Notes: generated by a model not told the origin, from the sequence alone. 64,000 bases of DNA from Selenomonadaceae bacterium (GCA_017518105.1 JAFWWC010000002.1:1-64000), one strand, 5' to 3'. Shown: positions 17,299-27,579, counted from the stretch's first letter. A program made the numbers and translations.

Positions 17299-18339
17299 TC
17301 ATTTCGATTCGTTGCGAGCCTGCAGAGCCATCTTAGCTTCCATATTGCGTTGGAATTGGTCGATGATGACCGCCAGGATAATGACAAGACCTTTGATAAC
17401 CATCTGCCAGAACTCCGAGACGCCGCACATAACCATACCATCGGAAATGACGCCGATAACGAACGCGCCGATAATCGTTCCGCCAATCGTGCCGATACCG
17501 CCCGCCATACTCGTTCCGCCTAAGACAGCCGCCGCGATTGCATTCATTTCCCAAGTTTCACCGCTTGCCGGGTGCGCCGCTTCAAGCTGAGCCGTTGTGA
17601 TAAGTCCGACGATCGTCGCGCAGATAGCCGAGAAGATATAAACCAAAATCTTAACGTTGTCAGTTTTGACGCCGGAGAGTTTAGCCGCCTTCTCGTTGCC
17701 GCCGATAGCGAAGATGTGCCAGCCAAAGACAGTTCGCTTAAGTAGGATAGCCGCAATGATTGCAATGACGGCAAGAATAATCGCGCCGACTGGGATACCT
17801 GCAATGCGTCCGCCGAAGAACGTAAAACCGACGTTGCCAAGGGCATCATGTCCGAGAATGTTTGAATAAGTCGCGCCGCTTGAATGGAGCATTGCAAAGC
17901 CGCGGGCGATATACATTGTGCCGAGGGTCGCGATAAACGGAGCCACGCCAAACTTAGTAATAATCGCGCCGTTAATCAGACCGACTGCCGCGCCGCAGAT
18001 GATTGTTATCAAGACGACGAGCGGAACGCTAAAATACAACGTCACGCCCATTGATTCAATCGTCACGCCGTTTTGAATCATGCCGCCCGCGATGATACCC
18101 GCTAAGCCGACGACCGCGCCAACGGATAAATCAATGCCGCCCGTGATGATAACGTAAGTCATGCCGATTGCGAGTATTCCGTAAAGTGCGACGTGCTTAG
18201 CCAGCAAAAGCATCGTGTTAGCTGATAAAAAGTTTGGAGTCGCCAGGCTGAAGAAGACGACCAATAATGCCAGCACGATTAGGGTACGCCCCTTGAGCAA
18301 CATCATTATTAGCTTAGTGTTGTCCTTTTTTTCTGCCAT
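17299..18339 (-). CDS. rbsC: Ribose-type ABC transporter permease
   Basis: A 346-aa integral membrane protein of the RbsC/XylH/AraH family with eight to ten hydrophobic helices. It contains the family hallmarks G-I-D-L-S-V-G-A-V-V-G, G-A-A-V-G-L-I-N-G, A-A-H-P-A-S-G-E-T-W-E-M-N-A-I-A-A-A-V-L-G-G and a conserved G-T-x-x-G-A loop. ATG at 18339 follows AAGGGA by about 9 nt; longer starts overlap the rbsA 3' end. It works with RbsA and one of the two binding proteins upstream. Confidence 0.93.
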   Translation of the reverse strand: MAEKKDNTKLIMMLLKGRTLIVLALLVVFFSLATPNFLSANTMLLLAKHVALYGILAIGMTYVIITGGIDLSVGAVVGLAGIIAGGMIQNGVTIESMGVTLYFSVPLVVLITIICGAAVGLINGAIITKFGVAPFIATLGTMYIARGFAMLHSSGATYSNILGHDALGNVGFTFFGGRIAGIPVGAIILAVIAIIAAILLKRTVFGWHIFAIGGNEKAAKLSGVKTDNVKILVYIFSAICATIVGLITTAQLEAAHPASGETWEMNAIAAAVLGGTSMAGGIGTIGGTIIGAFVIGVISDGMVMCGVSEFWQMVIKGLVIILAVIIDQFQRNMEAKMALQARNESK

Positions 18340-18355
18340 GAATATCAGTCCCTTC

Positions 18356-19915
18356 TTAAGCACTCTTGGCAGTCGTGTGCCCTTTGTAAGACGCCATAAC
18401 GAGTTTATCTTGAGTGACTTCCGCCTTAACCATGTCGGCAGTCTTTATCCCGTTCGACAGGACGATAATCCTATCGGCGATGGCTTCAATCTCCTCAAGC
18501 TCGGACGAGACGACTAACAAAGATAATCCCTCGTCGGCGTAATGATTCATGATTTCAAAAACGTCCGTTTTCGCGCCAATGTCAATGCCGCGGCTCGGCT
18601 CGTCTAGGAGCATAATCTTTGGCTTAGTCAGCAGACCTTTGCCGATAACGCATTTCTGCTGATTGCCGCCAGACAACGACAGAATCGGTAGCCGCTTATC
18701 CGCAACCTTGATATGAATGTCGCTGATATTTTGGTCGATAGCGGCTTCCTCTTGTGCCGAATTCAGGAAGAGACCTTTGGCGTAGGCTTTTAGGCTTGCA
18801 AGGGAAATATTTTTGCCAATGTCGAGCGTTTGAACTAGCCCTTCGCGCTGTCTATCTTCGGGCACCCAAGCGAAGCCGTTATCAATCTGCGTGGCAACGT
18901 CCTTAATGTCAATCTTCTGCCCGTTAAGCAAAATTTCGCCCGTGTGCTCAGGACGCAAGCCCATAATGCATTCAAAGACCTCCGTCCGACCCGCGCCCAT
19001 TAAGCCATAAATGCCGAGAATCTCTCCGCGCCTAAGTTCAAAGCTGACGTGATTGAGGAGCCAACCGCCGCCCTTCTTCGGCAAGCACAAATCTTTGACT
19101 TCGAGGACGACTTCACGCTTGCTCCAGTCGATTTCTTCCTTGCGTTTGGGATAAGACTTCTTCGCGCCGACCATTTTTTTGACAATCCACGATATGTCAA
19201 TGTCCTTGACCGCCGCGCTTGCAACAAATTTCCCGTCGCGCAGAATCGTCACGTAGTCGCCGATTTGCATAATCTCTTCTAGCCTGTGCGAAATGTAGAC
19301 GATTGAAATTCCGTCCGCCATAAGCTCGCGCATGATTTTGAACAGCACCTGAACTTCCTGTTCGCTAAGGGAGGAGGTCGGCTCGTCCATGATTAAAATC
19401 TTCAAGTCGTCGGCGATGAGGTTGCGGGCAATCTCAATCATCTGCTGCTGACCAACGCGCAAATCGCCGATAATCGTCAGCGGGTCAATCGGGTGTTCGA
19501 GGCGAGCCAAAATTTTTTTCGTCAGTTCGATATGTTGGGCGTTGTCCAAGCCGATTTTGTTCTTAGTCTTTTCGCGAGCCATAAAAATATTTTGGTAGAC
19601 GTTAAGATTAGGGAAGAGGCTTAGTTCCTGATGAATAATGCCGATGCCATGTTCGCGAGCCTGTGACACGTTATCGAAGTGAACTTTTTCGCCGCCCATG
19701 AAGAGTTCGCCGGCGGATTCCTGTTCAATGCCCGCGATGATTTTCATCAGCGTCGACTTGCCCGCGCCGTTCTCCCCGATTAAAACATTCGTCTTGCCCT
19801 TGTAAACGTCAAAGGAGACCTCGTCAAGTGCTTTGGTGCCGGGATAAATCTTGCTGACCTTCTCGGCGTGCAAAACAACTTCGTCGTCCGTGTGAATTAC
19901 TTCGAGTTCTTCCAT
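18356..19915 (-). CDS. rbsA: Ribose-type ABC transporter ATP-binding protein (two ATPase domains)
   Basis: A 519-aa protein with two fused ABC ATPase modules, as in RbsA/MglA/XylG. The first has Walker A G-E-N-G-A-G-K-S-T, signature L-R-V-G-Q-Q-Q-M-I-E and Walker B I-L-I-M-D-E-P-T-S. The second has a degenerate Walker A (G-L-M-G-A-G-R-T-E), signature L-S-G-G-N-Q-Q-K and Walker B I-M-L-L-D-E-P-S-R. It energises sugar import through RbsC. It lies 11 nt after the DUF2291 gene. Confidence 0.94.
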   Translation of the reverse strand: MEELEVIHTDDEVVLHAEKVSKIYPGTKALDEVSFDVYKGKTNVLIGENGAGKSTLMKIIAGIEQESAGELFMGGEKVHFDNVSQAREHGIGIIHQELSLFPNLNVYQNIFMAREKTKNKIGLDNAQHIELTKKILARLEHPIDPLTIIGDLRVGQQQMIEIARNLIADDLKILIMDEPTSSLSEQEVQVLFKIMRELMADGISIVYISHRLEEIMQIGDYVTILRDGKFVASAAVKDIDISWIVKKMVGAKKSYPKRKEEIDWSKREVVLEVKDLCLPKKGGGWLLNHVSFELRRGEILGIYGLMGAGRTEVFECIMGLRPEHTGEILLNGQKIDIKDVATQIDNGFAWVPEDRQREGLVQTLDIGKNISLASLKAYAKGLFLNSAQEEAAIDQNISDIHIKVADKRLPILSLSGGNQQKCVIGKGLLTKPKIMLLDEPSRGIDIGAKTDVFEIMNHYADEGLSLLVVSSELEEIEAIADRIIVLSNGIKTADMVKAEVTQDKLVMASYKGHTTAKSA

Positions 19916-19926
19916 TGCCGCTCACC

Positions 19927-20568
19927 TCACTTGACAGTAATTTCAATGGGCGTAACTAAAATTTCGGTCTTCTTGTCCACGCTGAAGGCTCCAACAAATG
20001 AAATCGTCTTGCCGGTTATCGTGCTCAAGTCCAAAGTCTTAACAACGTCCCTGTCAATGACCTCGTGAATACTCTGGGAAATCTTCGCCCAGTCAACTTG
20101 GTTAGTGTAGTCCTCGTACTTTATGAAACTAAGGTTATCGCGAACCGCCGAGCCTTTGTAGACGCTACCGATTTGCAACTTAACATTAATCTGCCCGTCG
20201 TAGCCGTTAAGCTTAACCGTCATGTAGCCGGCTTTTTTCTCCTGATTGACTTCCTGAACGACGCCTTCGCCCTTTACGACAAAGCTAAGTTCGCCGCTGG
20301 TGCCCATGGAGTAATGCCCTTGCTTGTCGACAGTCTTAAAGTCGCCGTTGTTTGACTCGTTGAGGAGCTTAGCAAGGTCAATCGCCTTTTCCTTGAGTTC
20401 GGGCACGGCTTGCGATTCCCAAAGCCCCGCGACATTTTCGGAGGCGTCGAATTTTTTATTACCAGTCAGCTCGTCTTCCTTGCCTATCTCGACGACCTTA
20501 ACGCAACCGCTCATTGCCACAGTCACGATTAAACAAAGTAGGAGTGCAAGAATAGTTTGCTTTCTCAT
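19927..20568 (-). CDS. DUF2291 lipoprotein of the sugar transporter operon
   Basis: A 213-aa lipoprotein: signal peptide with lipobox A-M-S-G-C (about Cys21), then a DUF2291 domain (A-G-L-W-E-S-Q-A-V-P-E-L near residue 50, G-x-L-x-F-V-V-K-G-E-G, Y-K-G-S-A-V-R-D). Genes of this family recur beside Rbs-type ABC systems, but the function is unknown. Start ATG 20568 has GAGG 8 nt upstream; the longer in-frame start lacks a signal peptide. It lies just after the strong hairpin that follows rbsB1. Confidence 0.8.
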   Translation of the reverse strand: MRKQTILALLLCLIVTVAMSGCVKVVEIGKEDELTGNKKFDASENVAGLWESQAVPELKEKAIDLAKLLNESNNGDFKTVDKQGHYSMGTSGELSFVVKGEGVVQEVNQEKKAGYMTVKLNGYDGQINVKLQIGSVYKGSAVRDNLSFIKYEDYTNQVDWAKISQSIHEVIDRDVVKTLDLSTITGKTISFVGAFSVDKKTEILVTPIEITVK

Positions 20569-20582
20569 AGTGTTTACCTCGT

Positions 20583-20631
20583 AAAAAAATGGCGAGATGA
20601 AATCACAAGTGCCTTGCGACTTCACCCCGCC
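20583..20631 (-). terminator. Intra-operon attenuator hairpin between rbsB1 and DUF2291-rbsA
   Basis: The minus-strand RNA forms a 16-bp uninterrupted stem (four or five G-U pairs; arms at 20616-20631 and 20591-20606) with a 9-nt loop, followed by A and seven T. It has all features of an intrinsic terminator but lies inside the operon. This suggests partial termination that keeps binding protein in excess over the membrane components. Confidence 0.8.
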
Positions 20632-20670
20632 GCTATCACTTCAAATACTTGCTTACGGAGTGTTCATATC

Positions 20671-21726
<1,056 letters not shown>

Positions 21727-22725
21727 TCATGGGGTATACACAAAAGCCTTGAGATTGGCAACGTTGTCTTTGGCGATGATGATGCAGTCGACGAGCTGTT
21801 TTTCGTCCTTACCAGTTTTCCCCTCCTTTAAATATTTGTCCGCCTGTTCGACGGCTGACTCCGCCATAACTTTGGCTTGCTGAAGTGCGGTGCCTAACAT
21901 GTTGCCCGCCCGGATAGCGTCTGCCGCGTCGTCGGAGCCGTCAAGCCCGATAACTATCACCTTGCCCAAAAGACCGGCGTTTTTGATTGCCGTAAGTGCG
22001 CCGACCGCCATGGTGTCGTTGCCGCACACCAGACCTTTGATGTCGGGATGTTCTTGCAAGATTCTTTCCATAACCTCGGTTGCCTCAGTCTGTTCCCAAT
22101 GCGCCGTTTGCTGGGCAACCATTTTCATATTCGGATAAGCGTCAATGACTTCGTGGAACGCGGCGGAACGGATATGGGCGTTGGTGTCCGTCTCGCGTCC
22201 TAACAGTTCAACATAAGTTCCTTGCTCGCCCATTGCGTCGACGAAGACTTCAGCGATACCCTTCGCGCCTTGGTAGTTATCCGCCACGATTTGAGAAATT
22301 GCCAAATCCTTTTCCGTTATCTCGCGGTCGATTAAAAACGTCGGGATATTTGCTTCGCGAGCCTTCTTGATTGGAATGACAGTTGCATTAGAGCTGGCGT
22401 TGTCGCAGATAATAGCCGCCGCCTTGTCGTTAATCGCCTCGTCGAACAAGTCCGATTGCGTGGCTACGTCGTCATTGTGAATCAAAACTTTTGTATCGTA
22501 GCCGAGTTCTTTAGCCTTAGCCTCCGCGACTTCCGCCTCAACTTTAAAGAACGGATTCGACGGAGGCGGCATGATGATATAAATCGTGTTCGAGCCGCCG
22601 CCCGTTAAAGTCTTCGACATAGTATCAGTCTTTTGCGCGGAGTCACTGCCGCCGCAACCCGCAAGCAACGCGCCCATAAGACACGCCGACGCTATCATAG
22701 CACAAAATCTTTTTAACTTGCTCAT
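21727..22725 (-). CDS. RbsB-type sugar-binding lipoprotein, copy 2
   Basis: A 332-aa paralog of the adjacent binding protein, with the same signal peptide pattern (lipobox L-L-A-G-C), a shorter linker and the same fold ([34 protein letters not shown]). The identical C-terminal F-V-Y-T-P confirms duplication. Differences cluster in the ligand-facing segments (for example A-G-A-D against A-S-S-N), so the two may bind different sugars. It is the first transporter gene after the transketolase genes. Confidence 0.9.
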   Translation of the reverse strand: MSKLKRFCAMIASACLMGALLAGCGGSDSAQKTDTMSKTLTGGGSNTIYIIMPPPSNPFFKVEAEVAEAKAKELGYDTKVLIHNDDVATQSDLFDEAINDKAAAIICDNASSNATVIPIKKAREANIPTFLIDREITEKDLAISQIVADNYQGAKGIAEVFVDAMGEQGTYVELLGRETDTNAHIRSAAFHEVIDAYPNMKMVAQQTAHWEQTEATEVMERILQEHPDIKGLVCGNDTMAVGALTAIKNAGLLGKVIVIGLDGSDDAADAIRAGNMLGTALQQAKVMAESAVEQADKYLKEGKTGKDEKQLVDCIIIAKDNVANLKAFVYTP

Positions 22726-22753
22726 GAAATCACACTCCTAATCTTCCAACACA

Positions 22754-22807
22754 CTCCGCCGCCCTAAAGCGGAGCCGACAAGTATTTTCGGCGGAATACT
22801 CGTCGGC
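22754..22807 (-). other. Double hairpin between the transketolase and binding-protein genes
   Basis: In the 118-nt gap the minus strand forms a 13-bp stem with one G-U pair (22774-22807, loop CCGCCGAA) and, immediately after, a 6-bp stem (22754-22774). No T-run follows, so this looks like an mRNA stabiliser or processing barrier protecting the abundant rbsB message rather than a terminator. Confidence 0.6.
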
Positions 22808-22843
22808 TTGATTTATTTTGATTGGAGAGTGTTTGGCAACCTG

Positions 22844-23773
22844 TTAGAGGAGTTCAGAAATCTTTTTAACAATGCCTTCCGCGTCCATGCCGTAGTAGTG
22901 GAAGATTTGCGCGGACTTGCCAGCGATAGCCGGCTCATCGGGCAAGCCGAGACTGACGACTTTAACGGGAGCATTCTCCGCGGCGACCTGCGCGACCATA
23001 GAACCTAGCCCGCCAAGTTTAACGTGCTCTTCGACAGTCAAAATAAGTTTGGTTTCTTGCGCCGCCTTGATGATTGCCTCGCGGTCAATCGGCTTAATGC
23101 AGTACATATCAATCACGCGGGCAGAAATGCCTTTTTCCTTGAGGAAAACGCCCGCCGCCTTCGCGCCCTGAACCATTTCGCCGCAAGCAATAATCGTCAC
23201 GTCCGAGCCGTCCTGAATCGTGACTGCCTTGTTGAGTTCAAAGGGAACGTTGCCTTCCTCGTAAACGTCAGCTACGGCATTGCGCCCGATTCGGACATAG
23301 GCGGGGTCTTTGTCCTGCAGAAGGGCGCGAATCAATTTTTCAGTCTGGAAACGGTCGCAGGGAAGATAAACCCTCAAGCCCGGAGTCGATGCCATGATTG
23401 CAATATCGTTAGCTGATTGGTGCGTCATGCCGAGTTCGCCGTAGCTGACGCCGCCCGATATGCCGATGAGTTTAACGTTTGTGTGCGAGTAAGCAACGTC
23501 GACTTTGGCTTGCTCCATTGAACGGGTCGAGAGGAAACTTGCCGGCGAGAACACGAAAGATTTTTTCCCGCAAGCCGCCAAGCCCGCCGCTATCGTCACG
23601 AGATTTTGTTCAGCAATGCCGACCTCGACGAATTGTTTTGGGTGCTCCTTGCTGAAAGGTCCCAAACCCGCCGAGCCGCGTGAATCACTGCAAAGCACGA
23701 CGATATTTTTATCCTTAGCCGCCTCCTCGATGAGGACGTTGTTAATAATTGTCTTGTTCGCTATCTTATTCAT
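22844..23773 (-). CDS. Transketolase, C-terminal subunit (pyrimidine-binding and C domains)
   Basis: A 309-aa half-transketolase. It contains the pyrimidine-domain Glu region (F-V-E-V-G-I-A-E-Q-N, residues 48-57), a phosphate-binding S-H-T-N-V-K segment, G-M-T-H-Q-S-A-N-D-I, and the C-terminal transketolase domain. It pairs with the preceding gene, which carries the TPP-binding half, and the two overlap by 8 nt, suggesting translational coupling and a 1:1 complex. Split transketolases are common in anaerobes and archaea. Here the pair lies in a sugar operon, so it may be specialised, for example for a ketopentose phosphate. Confidence 0.9.
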   Translation of the reverse strand: MNKIANKTIINNVLIEEAAKDKNIVVLCSDSRGSAGLGPFSKEHPKQFVEVGIAEQNLVTIAAGLAACGKKSFVFSPASFLSTRSMEQAKVDVAYSHTNVKLIGISGGVSYGELGMTHQSANDIAIMASTPGLRVYLPCDRFQTEKLIRALLQDKDPAYVRIGRNAVADVYEEGNVPFELNKAVTIQDGSDVTIIACGEMVQGAKAAGVFLKEKGISARVIDMYCIKPIDREAIIKAAQETKLILTVEEHVKLGGLGSMVAQVAAENAPVKVVSLGLPDEPAIAGKSAQIFHYYGMDAEGIVKKISELL

Positions 23774-24584
23774 ATTGCGCGCCCCTCTCGTCCAATTCCT
23801 TCAACGCCGCTTGATACTCTTCGTCGTTGGGAACGTGATGATGCCAGCCAACTTGATTCTCTACGAACGAAATGCCGCAACCTTTAGTCGTGTGCGCAAT
23901 GATGACGGTCGGTTTGCCCTTAACTTTCTTTGCAAGCTCAACGGCATTATCAATCGCGTCAAGGTCGTTGCCAGGGACGCTGATAACATTCCAGCCGAAC
24001 GCCGCCCAGCGAGCCTCTTGCGACTTCTGATTCATGACTTGTTCGGTCGTGCCGGAGATTTGCAGATGATTCCTATCGACGAACGCCGTTAAGTTGTCCA
24101 GCTTGTAATGACCGCCCGCCATAGCCGCTTCCCAAACGGAGCCTTCCGCGACTTCGCCATCACCCATGACGACATAGACGCGATAATTTTTGTCGTCCAT
24201 CTTGCCAGCAAGAGCCATGCCCACGCCCACGCCCAGTCCGTGTCCAAGGGAGCCGGTGTTCATCTCAATGCCGTTGACTTTATTGGTTGGGTGCCCAATG
24301 TACTTTGAACCGAACGTCGCGAAAGTCTTCAAGTCCTCTTTCGGAAAGAAGCCCCTATCAGCCAACACAGCGTAAAGAGCCTCGACCGAATGCCCCTTGC
24401 TCATAACAAAATGGTCGTGGTCGTCGCTCGTGATGTTTTCGGGCGTGACGTTCATTTGCTTGTAGTAGAGGTCAACCAGAATTTCCATTACGCTCAAGTC
24501 GCCGCCGATATGTCCAGTCTTCGCACGGTAAATCATCTCGACAACGTCTTTGCGCAACTCGTAAGCTTTCTTCTTCAAGTTCAT
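23766..24584 (-). CDS. Transketolase, N-terminal subunit (TPP-binding domain)
   Basis: A 272-aa half-transketolase with H-I-G-G-D-L-S, G-H-S-V-E-A-L-Y-A, G-S-L-G-H-G-L-G-V-G-V-G-M-A and the TPP/Mg motif G-D-G-E-V-A-E-G-S-V-W-E-A (G-D-G...N-x in F-V-D-R-N). ATG 24584 is preferred over GTG 24593, which sits within 2-3 nt of the ribosome site. It begins 5 nt after the isomerase gene, so all sugar-processing enzymes are tightly coupled. Confidence 0.9.
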   Translation of the reverse strand: MNLKKKAYELRKDVVEMIYRAKTGHIGGDLSVMEILVDLYYKQMNVTPENITSDDHDHFVMSKGHSVEALYAVLADRGFFPKEDLKTFATFGSKYIGHPTNKVNGIEMNTGSLGHGLGVGVGMALAGKMDDKNYRVYVVMGDGEVAEGSVWEAAMAGGHYKLDNLTAFVDRNHLQISGTTEQVMNQKSQEARWAAFGWNVISVPGNDLDAIDNAVELAKKVKGKPTVIIAHTTKGCGISFVENQVGWHHHVPNDEEYQAALKELDERGAQYE

Positions 24585-24589
24585 AAAAC

Positions 24590-25990
24590 TCACTCTCCTC
24601 TTAGATAAGCTTTGACTTGCTCTTCAATCGGGTCGTAAAGGTCGGGTTTGACGCCGATATACTTGCACGCCTCGTAAAGCACGGGGACAACGTTTTTGTG
24701 AATGCCAACGCAATGATGAATGTAAGGACCTTCGACGACTTTTGCCTCAAGGCGTTTGATGTTCTCGACCTCAACCCAAAGATAGGTGCCCATGCCCTTA
24801 GGGCCTTCGACGCCCTTAGCATTGCCGAGGAGCAGAGAATACTCGCCGCCGTCGCCATCGAACCGGCAAAGCGTCAATTCTCCGTGCTTAGCCTCCGCCG
24901 TCAAGCTGCCTGGGTGATCGAACGCAAGCGGATACGTTAGCTTAGCTTTTTCCTTAGCAATGGAAATCGGCCACGGTCCGCAGTGCTGGAGGAGTTCGCC
25001 GTTTGCAATGTCGGGATGGCGAATCGTCCAATCCGCAAAGAAAGTTCTAGTTGTACCCATGCCCGCCGCCTCAGCAAGCAAAGCCGTTATCGCGCCGTGG
25101 ATGTCGGTTTCACAAACGACAGGAATTCCCTCATCGTTTAGCAGAGCATTTGCCGCGCAAGGCATGATTCCCAGTTCGTCCTGCAGGGCGTTCCAACATT
25201 GAATCGCCGCCGCCTTGCAGCCGTACTTTTTAACGAGCTTAGACATTGCCACTTTCAACGCCGCGACGTTCTCTAGTTGTGCGTCTCCAATGCAAACTTC
25301 CATGTTGGCGCGAATGTAATCAATAGTCTTTTTAACCTCGGTGCCTTCCTCTTTAGCAAGGCGGACTTCTTTTGTAAGTTCAGGTAGCGGTATCGGCGAC
25401 AGTTGCACGTTGAACTTTTCAAGAAGCTCGCCTTCATTGCACATCGTCGACCAGAAATCAAACGGACGCGGCCCAATCTGCAGGATACGAATGCTCCTAA
25501 ACGTTTTGACGACGTTGCACACCGCGATAAAGTCTCTAAGCCCGCGTTCAAAGACGGGGTCATTGAGGCGGCAATTCGTCATGTAAGTAAACGGCACGCG
25601 GAACCGCCGAAGAACTTTGCCCGTCGCGAAGAGTCCGCATTGAGTGTCGCGAAGTCTTACGCCGTTTTCGTCGGGGCGTTCGTCGAGCGGTCCCCAAAGC
25701 AGAACCGGCAAATTCATATCGCGGGCAAGGCGGGCGCAAACATATTCCGTTCCGAAATTGCAATGCGGGAAAAACAGCCCGTCGATTTTCTCCGCCTTGA
25801 ACTTTTCGAGAATCTTGAGGCGGTCATTTTCGTCGTAAAGCAAGCCCTCTTCGTTAATGTCGTCAATGTCCACGAAGTCAATACCCAGCTCGTTGAGGCG
25901 GTCTTTGGTCAGCCCACGATACTTGATTGCGTCGGGTGCACTGAAGATACTGCGGCGCGTCGGCGCGTAACCCAATTTGATTTTCGGCAT
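24590..25990 (-). CDS. L-fucose/L-arabinose isomerase-like sugar isomerase
   Basis: A 466-aa protein with the fold pattern of the fucose isomerase family: an N-terminal Rossmann-like half (F-F-P-H-C-N-F-G-T-E, P-V-L-L-W-G-P-L-D-E) and a C-terminal half with V-C-E-T-D-I-H-G-A and H-C-G-P-W. E and D in the V-C-E-T-D-I-H segment and the late H-H-C-V-G are candidate metal or catalytic residues. It presumably converts an aldose to a ketose for the kinase encoded just upstream. The exact sugar cannot be read; the branched pentose apiose is one candidate given the neighbouring transketolase. Confidence 0.75.
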   Translation of the reverse strand: MPKIKLGYAPTRRSIFSAPDAIKYRGLTKDRLNELGIDFVDIDDINEEGLLYDENDRLKILEKFKAEKIDGLFFPHCNFGTEYVCARLARDMNLPVLLWGPLDERPDENGVRLRDTQCGLFATGKVLRRFRVPFTYMTNCRLNDPVFERGLRDFIAVCNVVKTFRSIRILQIGPRPFDFWSTMCNEGELLEKFNVQLSPIPLPELTKEVRLAKEEGTEVKKTIDYIRANMEVCIGDAQLENVAALKVAMSKLVKKYGCKAAAIQCWNALQDELGIMPCAANALLNDEGIPVVCETDIHGAITALLAEAAGMGTTRTFFADWTIRHPDIANGELLQHCGPWPISIAKEKAKLTYPLAFDHPGSLTAEAKHGELTLCRFDGDGGEYSLLLGNAKGVEGPKGMGTYLWVEVENIKRLEAKVVEGPYIHHCVGIHKNVVPVLYEACKYIGVKPDLYDPIEEQVKAYLRGE

Positions 25991-26011
25991 GTCATTAAAC
26001 CTCCCTAAAAT

Positions 26012-27496
26012 TTAACCTTTGCTCATAGCTTTCTTTATAGCTGTCGACCACCCCTTTAAAAGTTTGTCGCGTTCGTCAGCGTTCATGTTCGGCGCGTATT
26101 GCTTCCAAGACAACCCGGCGAAAACTTTTTCCCTATCATAAAAACCTGCCGCAATGCCCGCACAATAAGCCGCTCCCATTGCTGAGAGTTCAGCTAGCGG
26201 CGGAACCGCGACAGGTTTATTTAAAATGTCCGATTGAAACTGCATGAGATAAGCATTTCGAGTGGGGCCGCCGTCAACTTTCAAATTGACTAGCTCGCCG
26301 CCCGAAACCTCTTCCATAAGATGAATCACGTCGTAAATCTGATAAGCAATGCTATCGACGACGGCGCGAACCATTTCATTTTTGCCCGTGACACGAGTTA
26401 TCCCCGCGAAAATCCCCGTGGCGTCGTTGTCGTAGTAAGGTGCGCCCAGTCCCGTAAACGCCGGCACGAAGTAGGATTTATCAGCGGGATTCGATTGGCG
26501 GGCAAGCGTTTCAGTTTCGGCGGCGGAGGCAATAAGTTTCAAGTCGTCTTTAAGCCACGTGATACTTGCTCCCGTGTAGTTGATATTCCCTTCGAGCGCG
26601 TAGGAAACTTTTCCATTCATGCCCCAAGCGATTGTCGACGCGATACCTTGTTCAGTCTGAATTAAGTTTTCGCCCGTGTTCAGCATGATTGAAGAGCCAG
26701 TCCCGTAAGTCGCTTTAGCTTGTCCAGCCGCATGGCTACCTTGTCCGAAAAGTGCCGCGTGCGAATCGCCGAGCATCGCCCAAATCGGAACTTCGACATC
26801 AAAGACCCCGTCAAAGGTAGTCTTGCCAAAGGGGCTATCGGAAAAAGTCACTTCGGGCAGAGCGTCAATCGGAATGCCGAACGCCGCGCAAATCTTTTCG
26901 TCCCAAGCAAGAGCCTTAATGTTAAACAGTTGCGTCCTAGAGGCATTTGAATAATCCGTCTTGAAAACGTTGCCGCCGGTCATCTTATGAATCAACCAGC
27001 TGTCAACAGTTCCCATGCAGAGATTTTTTTCGCTTGCGAGCTTAGCGGCTTCAGGAACATTGCGCATAATCCAAGCCAATTTTGCGGCGGAGAAATACGG
27101 CGATAACGGAAGACCTGTATTATCTTTGACGAGAGTTTTTAAACCTTGCGTTTCGAGTTCGTCACAGATTGCGGCACCGCGTGCGCATTGCCAAACAATC
27201 GCGGGATAAATACTCTCGCCCGTCGACCTGTTCCAAGCTAGGGAAGTTTCGCGTTGATTGCTGATTCCGATTGCAACGATGTCACGAGCCGAAATGCCAT
27301 TTCCTTGCGTGATTTCCTGCGCCAAAGTTTTGACATTGCGCCAAATCTCGTTTGGGTCGTGCTCAACCCAACCTTTATCATTAATGAATTGCTTGTGCGG
27401 TTTGACGGCTTGAAACGCGATTTTACCTTCCAAATCAAACAAGATAACCTTCGTCCCTTGTGTGCTTTGGTCAATCCCCATTACGTATTTTGACAT
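26012..27496 (-). CDS. FGGY-family carbohydrate kinase
   Basis: A 494-aa two-domain sugar kinase. It has the N-terminal phosphate loop M-G-I-D-Q-S-T-Q-G-T-K, the catalytic region around D-S-H-A-A-L-F-G, I-S-N-Q-R-E-T-S-L-A-W (residues about 78-88), and the C-terminal K-V-D-G-G-P-T-R-N motif with A-M-G-A-A-Y-C-A-G. The pattern N-Q-R-E-T...V-W-Q is closer to glycerol-kinase-like members than to xylulokinases, but its operon with an isomerase and transketolase points to a ketopentose substrate. It is the first gene of the operon, behind a strong promoter. Confidence 0.88.
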   Translation of the reverse strand: MSKYVMGIDQSTQGTKVILFDLEGKIAFQAVKPHKQFINDKGWVEHDPNEIWRNVKTLAQEITQGNGISARDIVAIGISNQRETSLAWNRSTGESIYPAIVWQCARGAAICDELETQGLKTLVKDNTGLPLSPYFSAAKLAWIMRNVPEAAKLASEKNLCMGTVDSWLIHKMTGGNVFKTDYSNASRTQLFNIKALAWDEKICAAFGIPIDALPEVTFSDSPFGKTTFDGVFDVEVPIWAMLGDSHAALFGQGSHAAGQAKATYGTGSSIMLNTGENLIQTEQGIASTIAWGMNGKVSYALEGNINYTGASITWLKDDLKLIASAAETETLARQSNPADKSYFVPAFTGLGAPYYDNDATGIFAGITRVTGKNEMVRAVVDSIAYQIYDVIHLMEEVSGGELVNLKVDGGPTRNAYLMQFQSDILNKPVAVPPLAELSAMGAAYCAGIAAGFYDREKVFAGLSWKQYAPNMNADERDKLLKGWSTAIKKAMSKG

Positions 27497-27546
27497 CTAA
27501 CCAACTCCCTGCCAAACCATTTAAACCTATCTAAAATTTTTCCCAG

Positions 27547-27575
27547 ATTATAATGGATTTAAAATTTTAAGTCAA
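27547..27575 (-). promoter_or_regulatory. Promoter of the sugar operon
   Basis: On the minus strand TTGACT and TATAAT are separated by exactly 17 nt. The spacer contains the 12-nt palindrome TTAAAATTTTAA (27559-27570), a candidate operator for the LacI-type protein encoded just upstream. A weaker promoter within the lacI 5' region may drive the regulator itself. Confidence 0.75.
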
Positions 27576-27579
27576 CATT

